Source of the DNA: Cunninghamia lanceolata
Lineage: Eukaryota; Streptophyta; Pinopsida; Cupressales; Cupressaceae
DNA: 64,000 nucleotides
Assembly (NCBI GenBank): GCA_027924645.1
Contig: BSBN01000252.1
Span: 1,488,001 to 1,552,000 of the forward strand
Reading direction: 5' to 3'
The notes beneath the pieces were generated by a model. The model saw nothing but the letters and a program-made list of their open reading frames with translations, did no database searches and was not told where the DNA came from. The translations under genes were made by a program, and so were the position numbers. Each line of letters begins with the position of its first letter. The stretch's first letter is position 1. Of the stretch, positions 21,447-33,842 are shown in pieces.

Positions 21447-23666
21447 GTGTATGTTAGAATGCCATTTGGACTAACAAATGCAGGTGCTACATTTCAAAGA
21501 GCAATGGATGTTGCTTTTGCAGGGCTGATTGATTCAATCCTGGCAGTATATCAGGATGACCTGACTGCCTACTCAAAGAAAGAGGAGCAGCATTGTATGC
21601 ATCTGGAGCAGATCTTCATAAGAGCACTAGAATATGGTATTTCTCTAAACCCAAAGAAGTGTGCCTTTGGAGTAGTTGAAGGAAAACTTCTGGGACATAT
21701 TGTTTCCAAGGATGGAGTCAGGATAGATCCAGACAGAGTGGCAGCCATTGACAGGATCCAAATGCCAAAAACTGTGAAAGGAGTTCAGTCCTTCTTTGGA
21801 CAGGTAAACTTTGTCAGAAGATTTGTTCCCAACTTTGCAGAGATCACAAGGAACATCTCCAAGATGATGAAGAAGTATGCAACTGTCAACTGGGAAAGGG
21901 AAGCAACAGAGTCATTTCAGAATATCAAAGAGGCAATAAAGATGGCCCCTGTTCTTAAATCCCCTGATTTTTCTAGGCCATTCCAGGTGTTCTCATTTGC
22001 TTCCTTTCATACTGTAGCTGCATGTTTGTTACAGAAAAATGAAGATGGTTTTGAACAGCCCATTGCTTTCTTCAGTATGTCCCTGCAGGCCTCTGAGTTG
22101 AAATATGACATTATGGAGAAGCAGGCATATGCACTTGTTAGAGCCATTAAAAGTTTCAGACCATACTTGGTAGGGTCACATATAATTGCATATGTACCTC
22201 ATGCTGCAGTCAAAGACATATTCACTCAGCAGGAGGTGACTGGAAGAAGGTGCAGATGGATAAACAAAATGCAGGAATTCAACATAGACATACAAGTTAC
22301 TAAGTTGATAAGGGGACAAGGATTAGCCAAGATGATGGCACAGTCAAACTTGGAAGCATGCCAAGTTAATGCAGTCCAAGATGAGAATGTAAGTGTATCA
22401 GGATCTGAATGGTACAAGGATATTGTCTATTATTTGCAAAATCTGAATTGTCCTTCCCATTTCAGTGACAATCAAAAGAGGACTCTAAAGCTACATGCAA
22501 TCAGGTATGTCATTGCTCAAGGTGAGTTGTACTGGAAGAATCCTGATGGTGTGCTGCTGAGATGTGTGGATAAGAATATGGCTAACTATATTTTGATTGA
22601 CATGCATAAAGGACTGTGTGGTGGCCATTATACTGCCCAAACAACAGCTCATAAAATTCTCAGGGCAGGATATTGGTGGCCCACTCTCTTTTCAGATGCA
22701 CAGAGGTTAGTAAGAAAATGTGACCCTTGCCAGAGATTCTCAGGAAAGCTGAAATATCATGGTGCTTTACCCCTCAGAACTGCACCTGTGGATGCTCCAT
22801 TCCAGCAATGGGGAATTGATTTTATAGGGGAAATTGCAGACAAATCAAGTGGGGGACACAGTTGGATTTTGGTGGCAACTGACTACTTTACCAAATGGAT
22901 TGAGGCCATTCCAACTAAAAGAGCTACAAGTAAGGTGGTGACAGACTTCATACTAGAGAACATCATCATCAGGTTTGGAGTACCATCTAAAATAATCACT
23001 GATAATGCTATGTGCTTCAGATCAGGTGAGTTTGTTGATTTTTGCAACAAGTATGGGATAAGCCTGTCATATACATCACCATATCACCCACAAGGAAATG
23101 GTCAAGCAGAATCAAGCAATAGGAACATCATGAAAATTGTCAAGAGGATACTGGACAAGAACAAGAGAGCTTGGGACTCAAAGTTGAATTTAGCAGTATG
23201 GGCTGACAGAGTGACTGTGAAAAGGGCTATTGGGAAGTCACCTTTTGAGCTGGTATATGGTACATCAGCTAGACTGCCCATAAACAACCTCCTACCAGTT
23301 TACAGGTTCATCCAGGAAAATGATGAGGACATTGAAGATCCCATGACAGAAAGGGTGAATCAGCTGGTTGCATTGGATGAAGACAGAAGGAGAGCCCACC
23401 AGATCAATCTCAAAAGACAACAAGGGATGAAATATCAGTTTGACAGGAGAGCTACAAAAAGGAAGTTTCAAGTAAATGATCTGGTGCTCATTTGGAATGC
23501 TAAAGATCAGGAAAAGGGTAAACATGGCAAATTTCAGCCCTTATGGATGGGCCCATATCAGGTTTGCAATACTCATGGGGAGGATTCTTATTTCCTCCAG
23601 GCCCTAGATGGTGAAATTCTGGAATTGCCTGTGCATGGCCAATTCCTTAAGTTCTATTTTGCATGA
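21447..23666 (+). CDS. Pol, second part: rest of reverse transcriptase, degenerate RNase H, integrase
   Basis: Same frame as the first part, open from 21411; the listed start is simply the first ATG after the TAG. The polymerase motif YQDD is at 21549-21560. The RNase H-like domain that follows has lost its acids: the usual TDAS is SFAS and the usual TDH is VPH, so it probably acts only as a connecting domain. Integrase: an HHCC zinc-binding segment (MHKGLCGGHY to CDPCQ), then Asp at 22818, Asp at 23001 and Glu at 23109, the last two separated by 35 residues as in DD35E enzymes. A GPY/F-type segment (LWMGPYQV) lies near the end. No chromodomain is visible. Confidence 0.9.
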   Translation: MYVRMPFGLTNAGATFQRAMDVAFAGLIDSILAVYQDDLTAYSKKEEQHCMHLEQIFIRALEYGISLNPKKCAFGVVEGKLLGHIVSKDGVRIDPDRVAAIDRIQMPKTVKGVQSFFGQVNFVRRFVPNFAEITRNISKMMKKYATVNWEREATESFQNIKEAIKMAPVLKSPDFSRPFQVFSFASFHTVAACLLQKNEDGFEQPIAFFSMSLQASELKYDIMEKQAYALVRAIKSFRPYLVGSHIIAYVPHAAVKDIFTQQEVTGRRCRWINKMQEFNIDIQVTKLIRGQGLAKMMAQSNLEACQVNAVQDENVSVSGSEWYKDIVYYLQNLNCPSHFSDNQKRTLKLHAIRYVIAQGELYWKNPDGVLLRCVDKNMANYILIDMHKGLCGGHYTAQTTAHKILRAGYWWPTLFSDAQRLVRKCDPCQRFSGKLKYHGALPLRTAPVDAPFQQWGIDFIGEIADKSSGGHSWILVATDYFTKWIEAIPTKRATSKVVTDFILENIIIRFGVPSKIITDNAMCFRSGEFVDFCNKYGISLSYTSPYHPQGNGQAESSNRNIMKIVKRILDKNKRAWDSKLNLAVWADRVTVKRAIGKSPFELVYGTSARLPINNLLPVYRFIQENDEDIEDPMTERVNQLVALDEDRRRAHQINLKRQQGMKYQFDRRATKRKFQVNDLVLIWNAKDQEKGKHGKFQPLWMGPYQVCNTHGEDSYFLQALDGEILELPVHGQFLKFYFA

Positions 23667-23810
23667 TGACTGGTTGCTGTGCACATTTGTAAAATATGTA
23701 TGTAGTGTAAATGCCTTGTGCAGCTCGCGTTTTTTGGCTTTTTGTCAGGTCTGCCCGGAGATCTGGTTCTCGCTGCAGGTTTTCACCTGCACGTCCCCAT
23801 TCGGAGCCAC

Positions 23811-26505
23811 TGTTGACACTCATTTTGACCAGGGGTTGATTTGTCATGATCAGGAGGTTTCTTCATTTGAAGCCTTTATCTTCTTGCCCATTTTTTCTAA
23901 GTGTTGGACCTCCTCAGTATTTTTCAGCTGCATCATCATATTTTCTTGAGGAGGAGGTCATCATCATCATCTTGTCTTCGATGGTCTGCATCATCATGTT
24001 CTTCGTCGACTGGGTTTTTCAACGTCATCATCATATTTCAACTGTCGGGTGATGTTCGGGTTTTATCCTGATGATGCTGCCGAGCTACAGTGCACCCGCA
24101 TCTGCTTGCGAGGGTGATGTTTCAAAGTCTCCGGTGATCTTCCATTTATCACCTTGCGCGAGCATGATGATGATGTTGCTTATTCTTTGAATTGCTCGAC
24201 CTAACTTGTTTTTTCCTAAGGGTCGTGTTCATCATCATCATATTTCCAATTATCATCCTGCTGCTTGTGGAGGTCATCATATTTTCTGCCTTCATGATAT
24301 TTCGCCGGGGTGATATTTTTATCATCGGGTGATCTTGGTTAACATCATCCTGATGATGTTGTTGAAGAGTTGTAATTGCGACCCGATATTCACTAGGGTC
24401 ATCATATTTTGGAACGTCAGGATGATCTTAGTCAATATCATCCTGATGATGTTGTATTACTTCTTGTTCTTTGTTTCTCATCCTGATGATGCTGACGTCA
24501 TCCGTATATCAGGGTGATATTTTTCTTTCTGCCTATCTGCATCATGATATTTGCGAAGGAGGGGGTGATATTTTCATATCACCCGGATATGTGTTTGTTC
24601 GAACATCATGATGATGTTGAGGAGATATCCGCCTGCTAGTTTCGCGTGTTATCTATTGAGGGTGATCTTTTCAAGCAGCATCATCATATTCAGTTTTCGC
24701 CCCGATCTTACAAAGGAGCTACAGTGCAACCTGATATTCGAACATCATCAGGATATTTCCAAATATCCGGTTGTCTTCCGAATATCATGATGATGTGAAT
24801 ATGATGATGACGTTATCAAGGTCCGCGGGGGTCATATTTCTAACACTGATCATCTTGAAGAGACTTCCTGATATTTACAAACATGATGATGACGTCATCC
24901 GGATGTGAGGAGGTGCGCAGTAGGCGGATATGATGATGACGTCATCAGGATGTTCATCGGCCAGACTTTTGGTATCGGCTCAGCAGGAGGATGTTCCTCC
25001 GATGGATCAGGTTGTGCCGATGAAGGCGATTATCATGAAGGATTTGTTTCAAATATCATGATGACGTCAGGGTGATATTTCGAACAACAGGATATCATGC
25101 TGCTGGAGGATGATGATGATGAAGTCTTATACTAGTGTCGTCAGGAGCAAAAGTACCGACATGATATATGCTCATGACCTAGTATATAAAGTGCAAAGGA
25201 AGTTGCTGCGGGGTGCATGTGGGATAATGTGATCCTGCATATTCGAAATATCATGATGATGAGTCTCGGCGGGAAATGGTTGCGACTGCAGATTTGATGA
25301 TTTTCCCGAGGCCGCGGGTTGGTGCTCCATTAATGGCGATTGTTGCAGAGGTATGGGCGATGGCGTGGGTCGATCTTGTACCCGACTGGAGGTGTCAATC
25401 AGCGGGCAGGAGCGCAGGGCTCGAGAAATCTTCCTGTCTCCTCCCCCACCTGCTGCATTCAAGTTTGGGCGCCAATCCGGTTGTGTTTGAGCGCCATTTC
25501 CATGATGCGGTGTATCTGGCGAAATTCTGGTCAACATTGTAATTAATTGCTGAGCACCTACCTGGCTGTTATAAGCAGGTGGTCTTGCTCATTTGAAAGG
25601 TTGTTGAAAGTTGATGATTTTGGCTCTGTAATGCATGACAAGCTGATCTGGTTGCTCTGTACAGCTTACCTGTGAGTTTATGTATCTCCTGTTGTTTGTT
25701 TTTGGCATGAACCCACTGATTTCATGATTAAATTTATATGAGAAATGCTGTTTGGCATGTGTTGTGTTAATTCTGTCTCCAGTATTGCATGTATTCTTCT
25801 TCTGAATCTGGATGTTTAGTAATGTTTAGATTCTAGAGCATAGAATTCCTATGTTGACTGTCTGATCTTTTAACTTCTACTCAAGGGGTAGATTAAACTG
25901 TTTTCAGGTTGAACATTGGGAAGGGTATACTGCAGTAGGGATACCATAAGTAGAGATAACCTAACACTTTGTATTGGGAGATGCCTGTAAGGCAGGTATC
26001 ACACATATCCCCTTGAGATCCAGTTTTAGTTGTTTATGCTGATCATTCACAGGTGTATGTCTATTGACTCCAGGCCCTGGATAGGCACCAATCATGCTTT
26101 GTTTTGTGTTATAACCATACCCAGCTTTGCATCCACACTTAAACTCCAAAGCAAAATCTAAAACCAACATTAGGACATTAGAGTTAGTTTAGGATCCTCA
26201 GTCCTCTGTCTACAACTGCAAATAGGCCCAAAGCTAGCCCCTTTGCCTTTATCTTTCAGTTTTGGTCTACTTATAGGAGGACTATCTGCTTTCTGTCAGC
26301 ATCCCAGCCTTGTATGCATATCCTCATGGATGTTGAGTAGGGAATACCCCCCTAGGTCTTGCAGAGCCTGAAGAAGAAGAGGAGATAAAATATAGAGTCT
26401 ATCTCCTACACTGTTGACCCCCTGGCCCAGAGCTCCTGTTGATCACTGATGGCTACCTTGTAGGGATATCTGGGAATAAGCATCCAGTCTGGGAAAAAGT
26501 CAACA
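23811..26505 (+). repeat. 3' LTR of the Tat element
   Basis: 2695 bp, same length as the 5' LTR and identical in the stretches compared. Directly preceded by ttcggagccac rather than an obvious polypurine tract. Followed by TSD gagtg (26506-26510). Confidence 0.95.
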
Positions 26506-28917
26506 GAGTGTATCTGTCATTTGTATATCGGAAGGGTGTATGTCTCAAATGTATGTTGCATTGTCAATATGCATTGGTGTAGATGCAAGTAGTGACCAGT
26601 TGTATCAGTCGAAAGGGAAGGAGATACAAAGGATTACTGGTGATAGCATGTTAAACAATGTATATGTAAAGATGAATGTATCGGCATAAAAAGACAGAAG
26701 TCTACCCGAAGGTGGAGTTAGTGTGAAGCACGTCGGTGTGAGATGCATATCGGGAGATTAAGATAATGTTAGGCCGATGATATAAATCACAACGATGAAC
26801 AAGATGTAGACAATGCATATCGGGATGAGTTTGTATATCAGAAAACAAAGGAAAAGTTACACCGATAGTATAAGTCTGAACGATGAGTTATATCCATCGG
26901 AGAGAAGTTATATATCGGTGAAAGAAATTATGTAGTGGCCGATAAGGTAGGTCAAGTTGATAAGAAACGAGAGGATCATTTCGGTGAGAAAACAGAGATA
27001 TCTTGCCGATGATAAGGTAAATGCACATTTCGATATTGTATGATAAAAATGAATGTATCGATAGAAAGCATGTCGACTAGGAAAGTATGATCGGTGAGCG
27101 AAGAACCTGTTTCGCCGATGATAACTGAACTGATAGAAAACCCTAACTGTCTGATAACAGAAAAAGGACGAAGAGTATAAGAACTAGTTTTTGGCTTTGT
27201 AAATCGATTAGAATGTTGGAAAAAGTTGAAGGATAGACATTGAATGTAAAAGAAAGAACTCTGATAATAAGAAACATTGACAGTTTGAATCTGTACAAGC
27301 ATTTCCTGTAGAATTCTTGCATAACTCGTTCTATAGAGTAGTCAGCTTTATTTTTGTTCTTTTGTTTCTATTTGTACAAAATGTCTCTGTCTTGATGTCC
27401 CTACATTTTCCCTGTACTGTCATGGAGGGCCATCAAACAGAGATCTTCTTTCTTTTGTTTCTGTTTGTGTTAGTGGTTGGATTGTCAATGAGAGACAATA
27501 GGAACTTGTCCTAGGCGAGCTCTGCTATAGCCCGGCTAGGTATGCCAGTTGCAGTCTAAAAAGGCAAGGGTGAAAAATAGAGTAGGAAGAATTGAGCACC
27601 AAGCAATCAGAACCCTGGACCCAGAGAGGAGGGTTGATAACGGGCTCAATAAGGCTATAAGCCTTAGGAATTGGGAATCTTGGAAGTAGTGAGGACAAAG
27701 AAGAATACCTCACACCAAGAAAGCAGTGTTTGTATCGAGAACAACAGACAAATAGGTCTTTCACCTCTGTAATAGATTGCTTAGGTTGAATTAGGCATTT
27801 TGGGGTAGAAAATGTCTATGAGCACTTGAATTGGTAGGGAGACTTGGGGTATGACATAGGTCTTGAAGCGTTGTGTCAAGATAGGTTTTCTAAACCCATA
27901 GGCCTCCCTATCACCTTTTTGTATTATAGAAGGGAAGACTTAGTTTTTTTCCTCAATTCTTGATTTTTGGCTTTCTCTTGCACATTGCAAAGAAGCTGAG
28001 AGTTTTGTAACTCATTTTTGACAGATTTATATACAGCAATAGGTTTACAGGTTATATTTTTGTCAATTTTTGTAGCATTTTCCTTTTATTACTTGAAAGA
28101 TCAATATTTTACCTTCTCATATTTGTGTATATGTCTTCATGAATGATTTTGATGAACTTAATGTGTTTTAAACATCAAAATATTTAATTTGTCTCATTTA
28201 TCACAGGTCTCAAGTTGTGCTAGTATTAATCTTGACTTTCAAGTTATGAAACATAGTTTTCCTCCCAAAAGACAGATCTTTTAGCCTTCTTTTGAATTAT
28301 TTTATGTGATCAGATTGCCATTCATTGAGTTGTGTAAATAAGTCCCTTAAGAAATAATTGTGAATCAAGTTGCCCTTTAGTATCATTTTGGTGAATCACC
28401 TCCTAGAGTTAAATTTACATTTTTTGAGCAGTCTTTCTTCCCTTTTCCCATTAATCCATTAGTTTCTAGGAGATCTAAAGGGGAACCAACCCATAATCTG
28501 GAGACTCATCTTCACTCTAAGCATACCCACAGGCTTGAAGATGTTTCCATGTTTCACGGGATTGTTGAGCATTCAATCTTAGCATCTGGGTGCAATCTCT
28601 GTGACAATAGGTACCTCTTTTTCTTGATACAAAGCTCCAATGTTCTGGAAAAGGTTTTGCCTAAGTGAGAGCTTGTTCCCTTCTACAGTTTTTAAAGAAC
28701 TAAGATATGGACTTGGTATTTAGACATGAATTTATTTTCTCAAGTTGAGTTCTCTCCAGGATGCTATATCCCATTTTGAGACAATGTCACACCCATTTTC
28801 TATGAAAAATTTCGCCACCATTTTTTAGTGTTGATTGAAGACTCAATATTACTTATGAGGGATGAAATTTGTAGAAGTAGTTTGTCAAAATTTTGTTTCT
28901 ATCACTTCTATGAGTGA

Positions 28918-29062
28918 AAACTAGAGAACCCAAGCTAATTATGCCCACGAGTAGTCTAGAAGTGTGCTAGCTACAGCATGTGATCTCTAAAAACTAGATA
29001 ATCTAGGCTGATTATGCCCATGAGTAACCCAAAAGTATGTTGAAGCATGCACTAAATTCCTT
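28918..29062. repeat. Diverged tandem duplication, about 73-bp unit
   Basis: Copies begin near 28918 and 28991 and share aactaga, attatgccca, gagta and gcatg words in the same order. The divergence is high. Confidence 0.55.
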
Positions 29063-30299
29063 GACTTTTGTCCAGATAAAAACGTGAACCACTTGCTATC
29101 CATAATGTTGACACATAAAAATTGCTCTTGTGGCTGGAAAAGCATATGATGATCTCATTCCATGGCATAGTCCTAAAAAATGAAGTGTGTAATTCTAGTT
29201 GTTCAAGTGTTGAGATGAACATTATTTGATGAGATGTTGTAGTGCTAAATCTTCAATGGACAATGTGAGCAATCTCCAAATACCATGCTTGAAGAGCTCA
29301 AAATCCGATGTTTCTCCAAGTACCATGCTCGAAGAACTTGAAATCTAAATCTTGATGTTCTCCCCTATAAGATGAGAGTGGCTAGATATTGCAAAGGCCC
29401 CCAGGAAAGAGAACAACATATGTGAACCTATGTATAGAAATGCACAACTCAATAATGCCCTCTTAGGTTTTCATCATGAGTCTCCATTAAGCCACCCTTT
29501 CAGGTTTTCAACTTACTGGAAAGAGTTTCCAAGCCACCATTTTAGGTTTTTAACTTACAACTCACATGCAGAAGAATGATTAGCAGGAGGTAGTATCCAT
29601 GACCTCAAATAATTTCTATTGAGTCGCATATGTGGCAATCTCAGTGTGCTCATTATTAGTTTCCTGTTGGAAAATCACGTGTATAAAAAAACATTTCTCT
29701 GATCAACATTAAAGAGACTAAGAGCATAATTAAATCCTCTATGCGAATTGAGTGCAACTCCACAATTTTCTTAATAGGTTGTCACTCAATAGTATTAATA
29801 TGTGTTATCTGCAATGTTGAGCTCATCATCAATTGGATTGGCAATAGCTTCCACATTAGGAGTAGACAAGCTTAATAGGCTTTCATACCATTGCTCAATA
29901 ATATCTATGATCTTGAGTTTATTAACATTTGCATTAGTAGGATTCTCATCAACTATATTTATAGATGATCCATCATTTGAAATAGTGGATTGGACTCTCC
30001 TATAGGATTTTGAAAAAAGGTGAATCTTTTTGCCACCTGGAGTGATCTATCCATCCAAAATACATACAACTCATTGATTTTGTAGGTAGATCTCTCACAT
30101 AATATTGTTTTTTAGAATGTGTGTATCGACCACATGCTAGAAAAGGATGGAGATCAAAACAATTATGGAGGTATTCACAAGGCTAACCAACAAGTGAAGA
30201 ATCAACTTGACTATAATTTTGAATACTTCCAAACACAAATTTGATTGCTTTGGAATATTCGACTACATGAAAATTCACAACACCTGTATACCCTAGACC

Positions 30300-30720
30300 G
30301 AGATGATGTTTGTTGGGTTTTATTGTCTCCTAGACACACACAACAAATGGAGATTCAATAATGGGAGGACTAACAGGTATTATATCCTTGATAGCTTTTG
30401 ACAACACACTTTTTGACTTAGAATCAACAACATTTTTTTGACATAGGAGGGGGATCAATAGCTTTCTTCCTAGACTTTTTGTCTTTTCTTGCCTTTTGGA
30501 TTGTACCTCTTGAAGAAGGGACATCGACATCTTTCTTCTTTGCAACATTGTTCTATGACACATGAGGGGGCTTAACATTCTTCTCCAAGGACTTTTCATA
30601 TTTAGTAACCTTTTGAGTTAAATTGCTTGAAGAAGGAACATCACTATTGACATTATCTTTCTTCTCTGGTGAGGCATCAAGTGCCTAATCTTGTAGTTGT
30701 GAATAACATCTTGTATTGGT
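30300..30720 (-). pseudogene. Decayed Lys/Ser/Pro-rich coding-like stretch, unrecognised
   Basis: On the minus strand, reading across stops gives two related segments: SDVPSSSNLTQKVTKYEKS and DVDVPSSRGTIQKARKDKKS, each followed within 20 residues by PPHVS or PPPMS. The internal repetition and basic composition suggest an old protein, possibly a retrotransposon gag tail. I do not recognise a family. Stops (for example in the segment before NNVAKKK) show it is not functional. Confidence 0.3.
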
Positions 30721-31382
30721 TACAAAACTACTTGAATAGAGGCTTGTGCTAACGCTAACATTCTAATATTATATTTTCTTTTTATTTGTTGCTTACATTA
30801 ATTTGCAAAGATAACATGCCATTGGTGTATAACATGCCATTGGTGTATACCCATTGATACATAGAAGAAGCCCATCCTTTCTTTATACTCATTGGTACAT
30901 GAAAGAAATGTTAAAACACATGAGAGCAAAGAGGTACATGGCACATAGGCAATACATGAAAAGGATTCACCCTATCAATGAAACTTGATTAGAAAGAAAT
31001 CATAATTTCTTTCAATTAAGATTTATGTCTTACGATAGCAACAAATGAGTAATGGAGGGAAATGAAAATAAAAATGCCAATGTTCTTACTACTCCCCAGT
31101 AATTTATAGGGATGATGCTAGAGATGTCATTGTTGCAGCTATACTAAGCGGTGGGTATGGTAGTTTGATTGCGATGGCTTGACCCATAAACGTGAACTAG
31201 AGGTACCATGAACACCAAATGTTGTGATTGTTTTGATTTACAAAATTTTGATTTCCATTTGCAAAAAATCAATTTATTGCAAAAATTGCCCACTTAGAGT
31301 GATAAACATAACCTCCTAGATGAATTTTTCACTTTCTAAAAAAAATTCCTTCCACCTTTTAATGACAAAACTCTCAACTATA

Positions 31383-32329
31383 TGTAGCATCCCATAGTCT
31401 TTTAAAACGACCCCTAATTAAAATCAAATGAAAATTCAACTTGATTCACTCCACATTATTCTATTTAAAAACAATTCAATATGATTTCATCTCCAGCCTA
31501 TAATAAAATAATAATAAAACTATAGACACCTAAATCTATCTCGCACCATTTTCATTATTACTTGTCTCATCACCTAATTATTCCCCCAAAATTAATTAAA
31601 TAAATCCTATTTATTTGAATAATTATTCCAAATTGTTTACCAATATCATCCCACATTTAATTAATTAATTAGTTTTTTAATTCATCCATGGACACATGAT
31701 TATTTAAAATAAAAAATAATTATACATTATATCCAATTCCACTTTTCACTCATCAATCAAAATTAGTTAACTAATTAATCAATTTAGTTGACTCTGAATC
31801 AAAATTAGTTAACTAATTAGTCAATTTAGTTAACTAATCAATTAAAAGAGTTAACTAGTTAATCAACCTAGTTAACTGATCAATCAAATCTAGTTGAATA
31901 AAATAAGCAACTAGTTAACTAACTAGTCATTTACACAATCTAAGCCATGATTATCCCTGCAATCTCCACTTTCCATGCATGCAATTCTCTCAAGCAACCC
32001 CTCATCCATTGATCTCTTAAATCAATTTCATCCATTGGTCTTTAGTCCTCTCAATCTATAAATCTAAGCACACCCAAGCCATTTGCAAGAAAAAAGAACT
32101 TGCCAGAATGCAATGTCATGTTGTTGGCGTGAGTAATCAACATACATCATCTCCGTCAACAAATCTTGAGCACATCCATGACATCAACAAAGTGTTAGTG
32201 AGAAGTTTCTTGTTATCTTTTCATTGTTTTTGCACTCTTTTGCTCAATCAAAACTATGGTGTGATTAAAAATAAAGGGTTTTAAATTATTTTAATCTTTT
32301 TGCATTTTATTCTAAATTAGGCATATACA
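31383..32329 (+). repeat. Probable truncated element: lone 5' LTR
   Basis: Begins tgtagcatcc and ends gcatataca, followed three bases later by a primer-binding-site-like sequence. It contains a TATA-like ctataaatc near 32052. No partner LTR is in the window, so the left boundary is a guess from the TG start and there is no TSD test. Confidence 0.5.
31764..31935. repeat. Cluster of GTTAAC-centred palindromes
   Basis: The words ttagttaactaa, agttaactagttaat and variants recur about seven times in roughly 170 bp, inside the U3 part of the probable LTR. Spacing is irregular, so it is a degenerate minisatellite rather than a clean tandem array. Confidence 0.7.
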
Positions 32330-32332
32330 TTT

Positions 32333-32350
32333 TGGCACACCCGGTGGGAC
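32333..32350 (+). promoter_or_regulatory. Primer-binding-site-like sequence
   Basis: TGGCACACCCGGTGGGAC, the type I know from Tat/Retand-like plant gypsy elements. No gag or pol follows it, so the element interior has been lost or replaced. Confidence 0.6.
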
Positions 32351-33837
32351 CCCACGGTCCTAGTCTCATCTTCATTTTGAAGTTTTTTTAGCTTGATTTG
32401 ATAGGTTTACTTGGAGGATTTGATTTGGTTTCTTGCAGGTGACTTGCATTTAGAAGCACTTTGGAAAAAAAGGGTGCTACCATTGTATCCAAAAGATATC
32501 AAAACATAAGGATCGATTGTCAATTCATCAAATTTGGAGCAAGTCACACTTAGGCAAAAAATTAGCCCCAGACACACAGCCCAAGGTCGTACGAACTACT
32601 GTGCAATTAAAAAATAAATAATATTTTTTTGTTAATTTTTGTTTAAAAATTAAAAATAAAAGTTATAAAACATTCATAAATATAAATTTTAAATAAAATT
32701 AAAGGGCCTTGATACCCTGCTACGCAAGGTGTAATGCCCCAAGATTTGACCCAAGACATTAGTTGAACAACCACTGAATGAATAGTTTTTTTAAATTTGC
32801 AAGTGTGACAATTACAGGTCGCATTGCACTCACATGCACCCATGTTCTTGTAACAAATACAAAAACACCTAAGAAGACAACACCATTGCACTAAGCAAGG
32901 TGGCACACATGAAAGACTTTACCCATTGTGTGACAAGACACCACAATGACCATGTGAGAGGTAAAGCTCGCTCCATAATGACGATTGGATAAGAGTCCAC
33001 GACCCCGCTCCCTTGTGAACACATGGAGTAGGATGAGGGTGAAAACTACCTCGAATCCATTCCACAATGACAAAAAATGGCATAGATTGGTGGTCTCCCA
33101 CACATCTTCCACATAGGAAGTGGCCCTACCCTTCACGAGGAATATAGACCAAAGGTGACCAGTGGTAATTTGCCATCCGAGTACATAGTGTTGTATCCTA
33201 CACAACTCTATCAATCATACAACCCTTGATACCCTCTAGCTAAGTATGATTTTCTGATAGGTTATGCAATCCAGATACAGTGAACCGACAATGCATGCAG
33301 AAAACGAATGCATTACTTTGGCCAAAGATTCAATATGAATAGACATTCTCAAAGAACGTAGTCATAATGTTCACCAATTCCAACTTGACTTGGATACTAT
33401 CATATTCCTACAGTTTTGATTTGGTCAACTATGTTTTACCATATAGTCTTGACAACTTCAATATTCTAGTCTTCCTGACTTAGACAAGTTTACAAACGCT
33501 GTCAAAGCTTCATAGATTTTATGGATTAACTTCCTTATACGAGGATACTCATTGCATCTTTGCAAACCTGAGATCCCAAAACTTATCGACACTTAAAGAA
33601 CTTTAAGTCAATTTATTAACAACTAAGATGGTTACCCTTCCCAGATTAAGCATCATAGTTTATAATATTATATCCTTTCTTACAAGTAAGAATAAATAAA
33701 CATAATTAGGGTACGTATCCTTTTATTCACTATCTCTATAATGATCACAAGATATATATATATATACCCTATTTGGTCAAGTTAAAATTTTGTCCTCCCT
33801 ATTCCATCATAATGGAATATCAAATCTACAAAATCTT
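32351..33837. other. No gene; leader remnant and unassigned sequence
   Basis: Starts as a likely gypsy leader and passes into unrecognised AT-rich sequence. A short (TA)n run lies at 33752-33766. Minus-strand ORFs near 32640-33210 show no domain and are judged chance. Confidence 0.4.
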
Positions 33838-33842
33838 AAAGG

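Larger units (their letters stand above)
14313..26505 (+). mobile_element. Young Ty3-gypsy retrotransposon, Tat lineage, 12.2 kb
   Basis: Two 2695-bp LTRs (14313-17007, 23811-26505) start TGTTGAC and end GTCAACA, a perfect terminal inverted repeat, and are flanked by gagtg. Corresponding sequences are offset by exactly 9498 bp throughout and show no difference in the stretches I compared, so insertion was recent. Order: LTR, primer-binding site, gag, protease, extra RNase H, reverse transcriptase, degenerate RNase H, integrase, LTR. The large LTR, the YQDD polymerase motif and the extra RNase H point to the Tat group. One in-frame TAG in the reverse transcriptase is the only clear lesion. Confidence 0.95.
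26511..31382. other. Unassigned old repeat debris, no gene
   Basis: From 26511 to about 27170 the sequence is rich in tatcgg, ccgat and cggtg words, echoing (in inverse complement) the LINE 3' region at 5690-6360. From 27170 to 28900 I see nothing I can support. Short tandem duplications lie near 28918-29060 (about 73-bp unit), 29271-29360 (about 40-bp unit) and 29490-29570. A decayed coding-like stretch is on the minus strand at 30300-30720. Short open frames here do not look like proteins. Confidence 0.4.
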
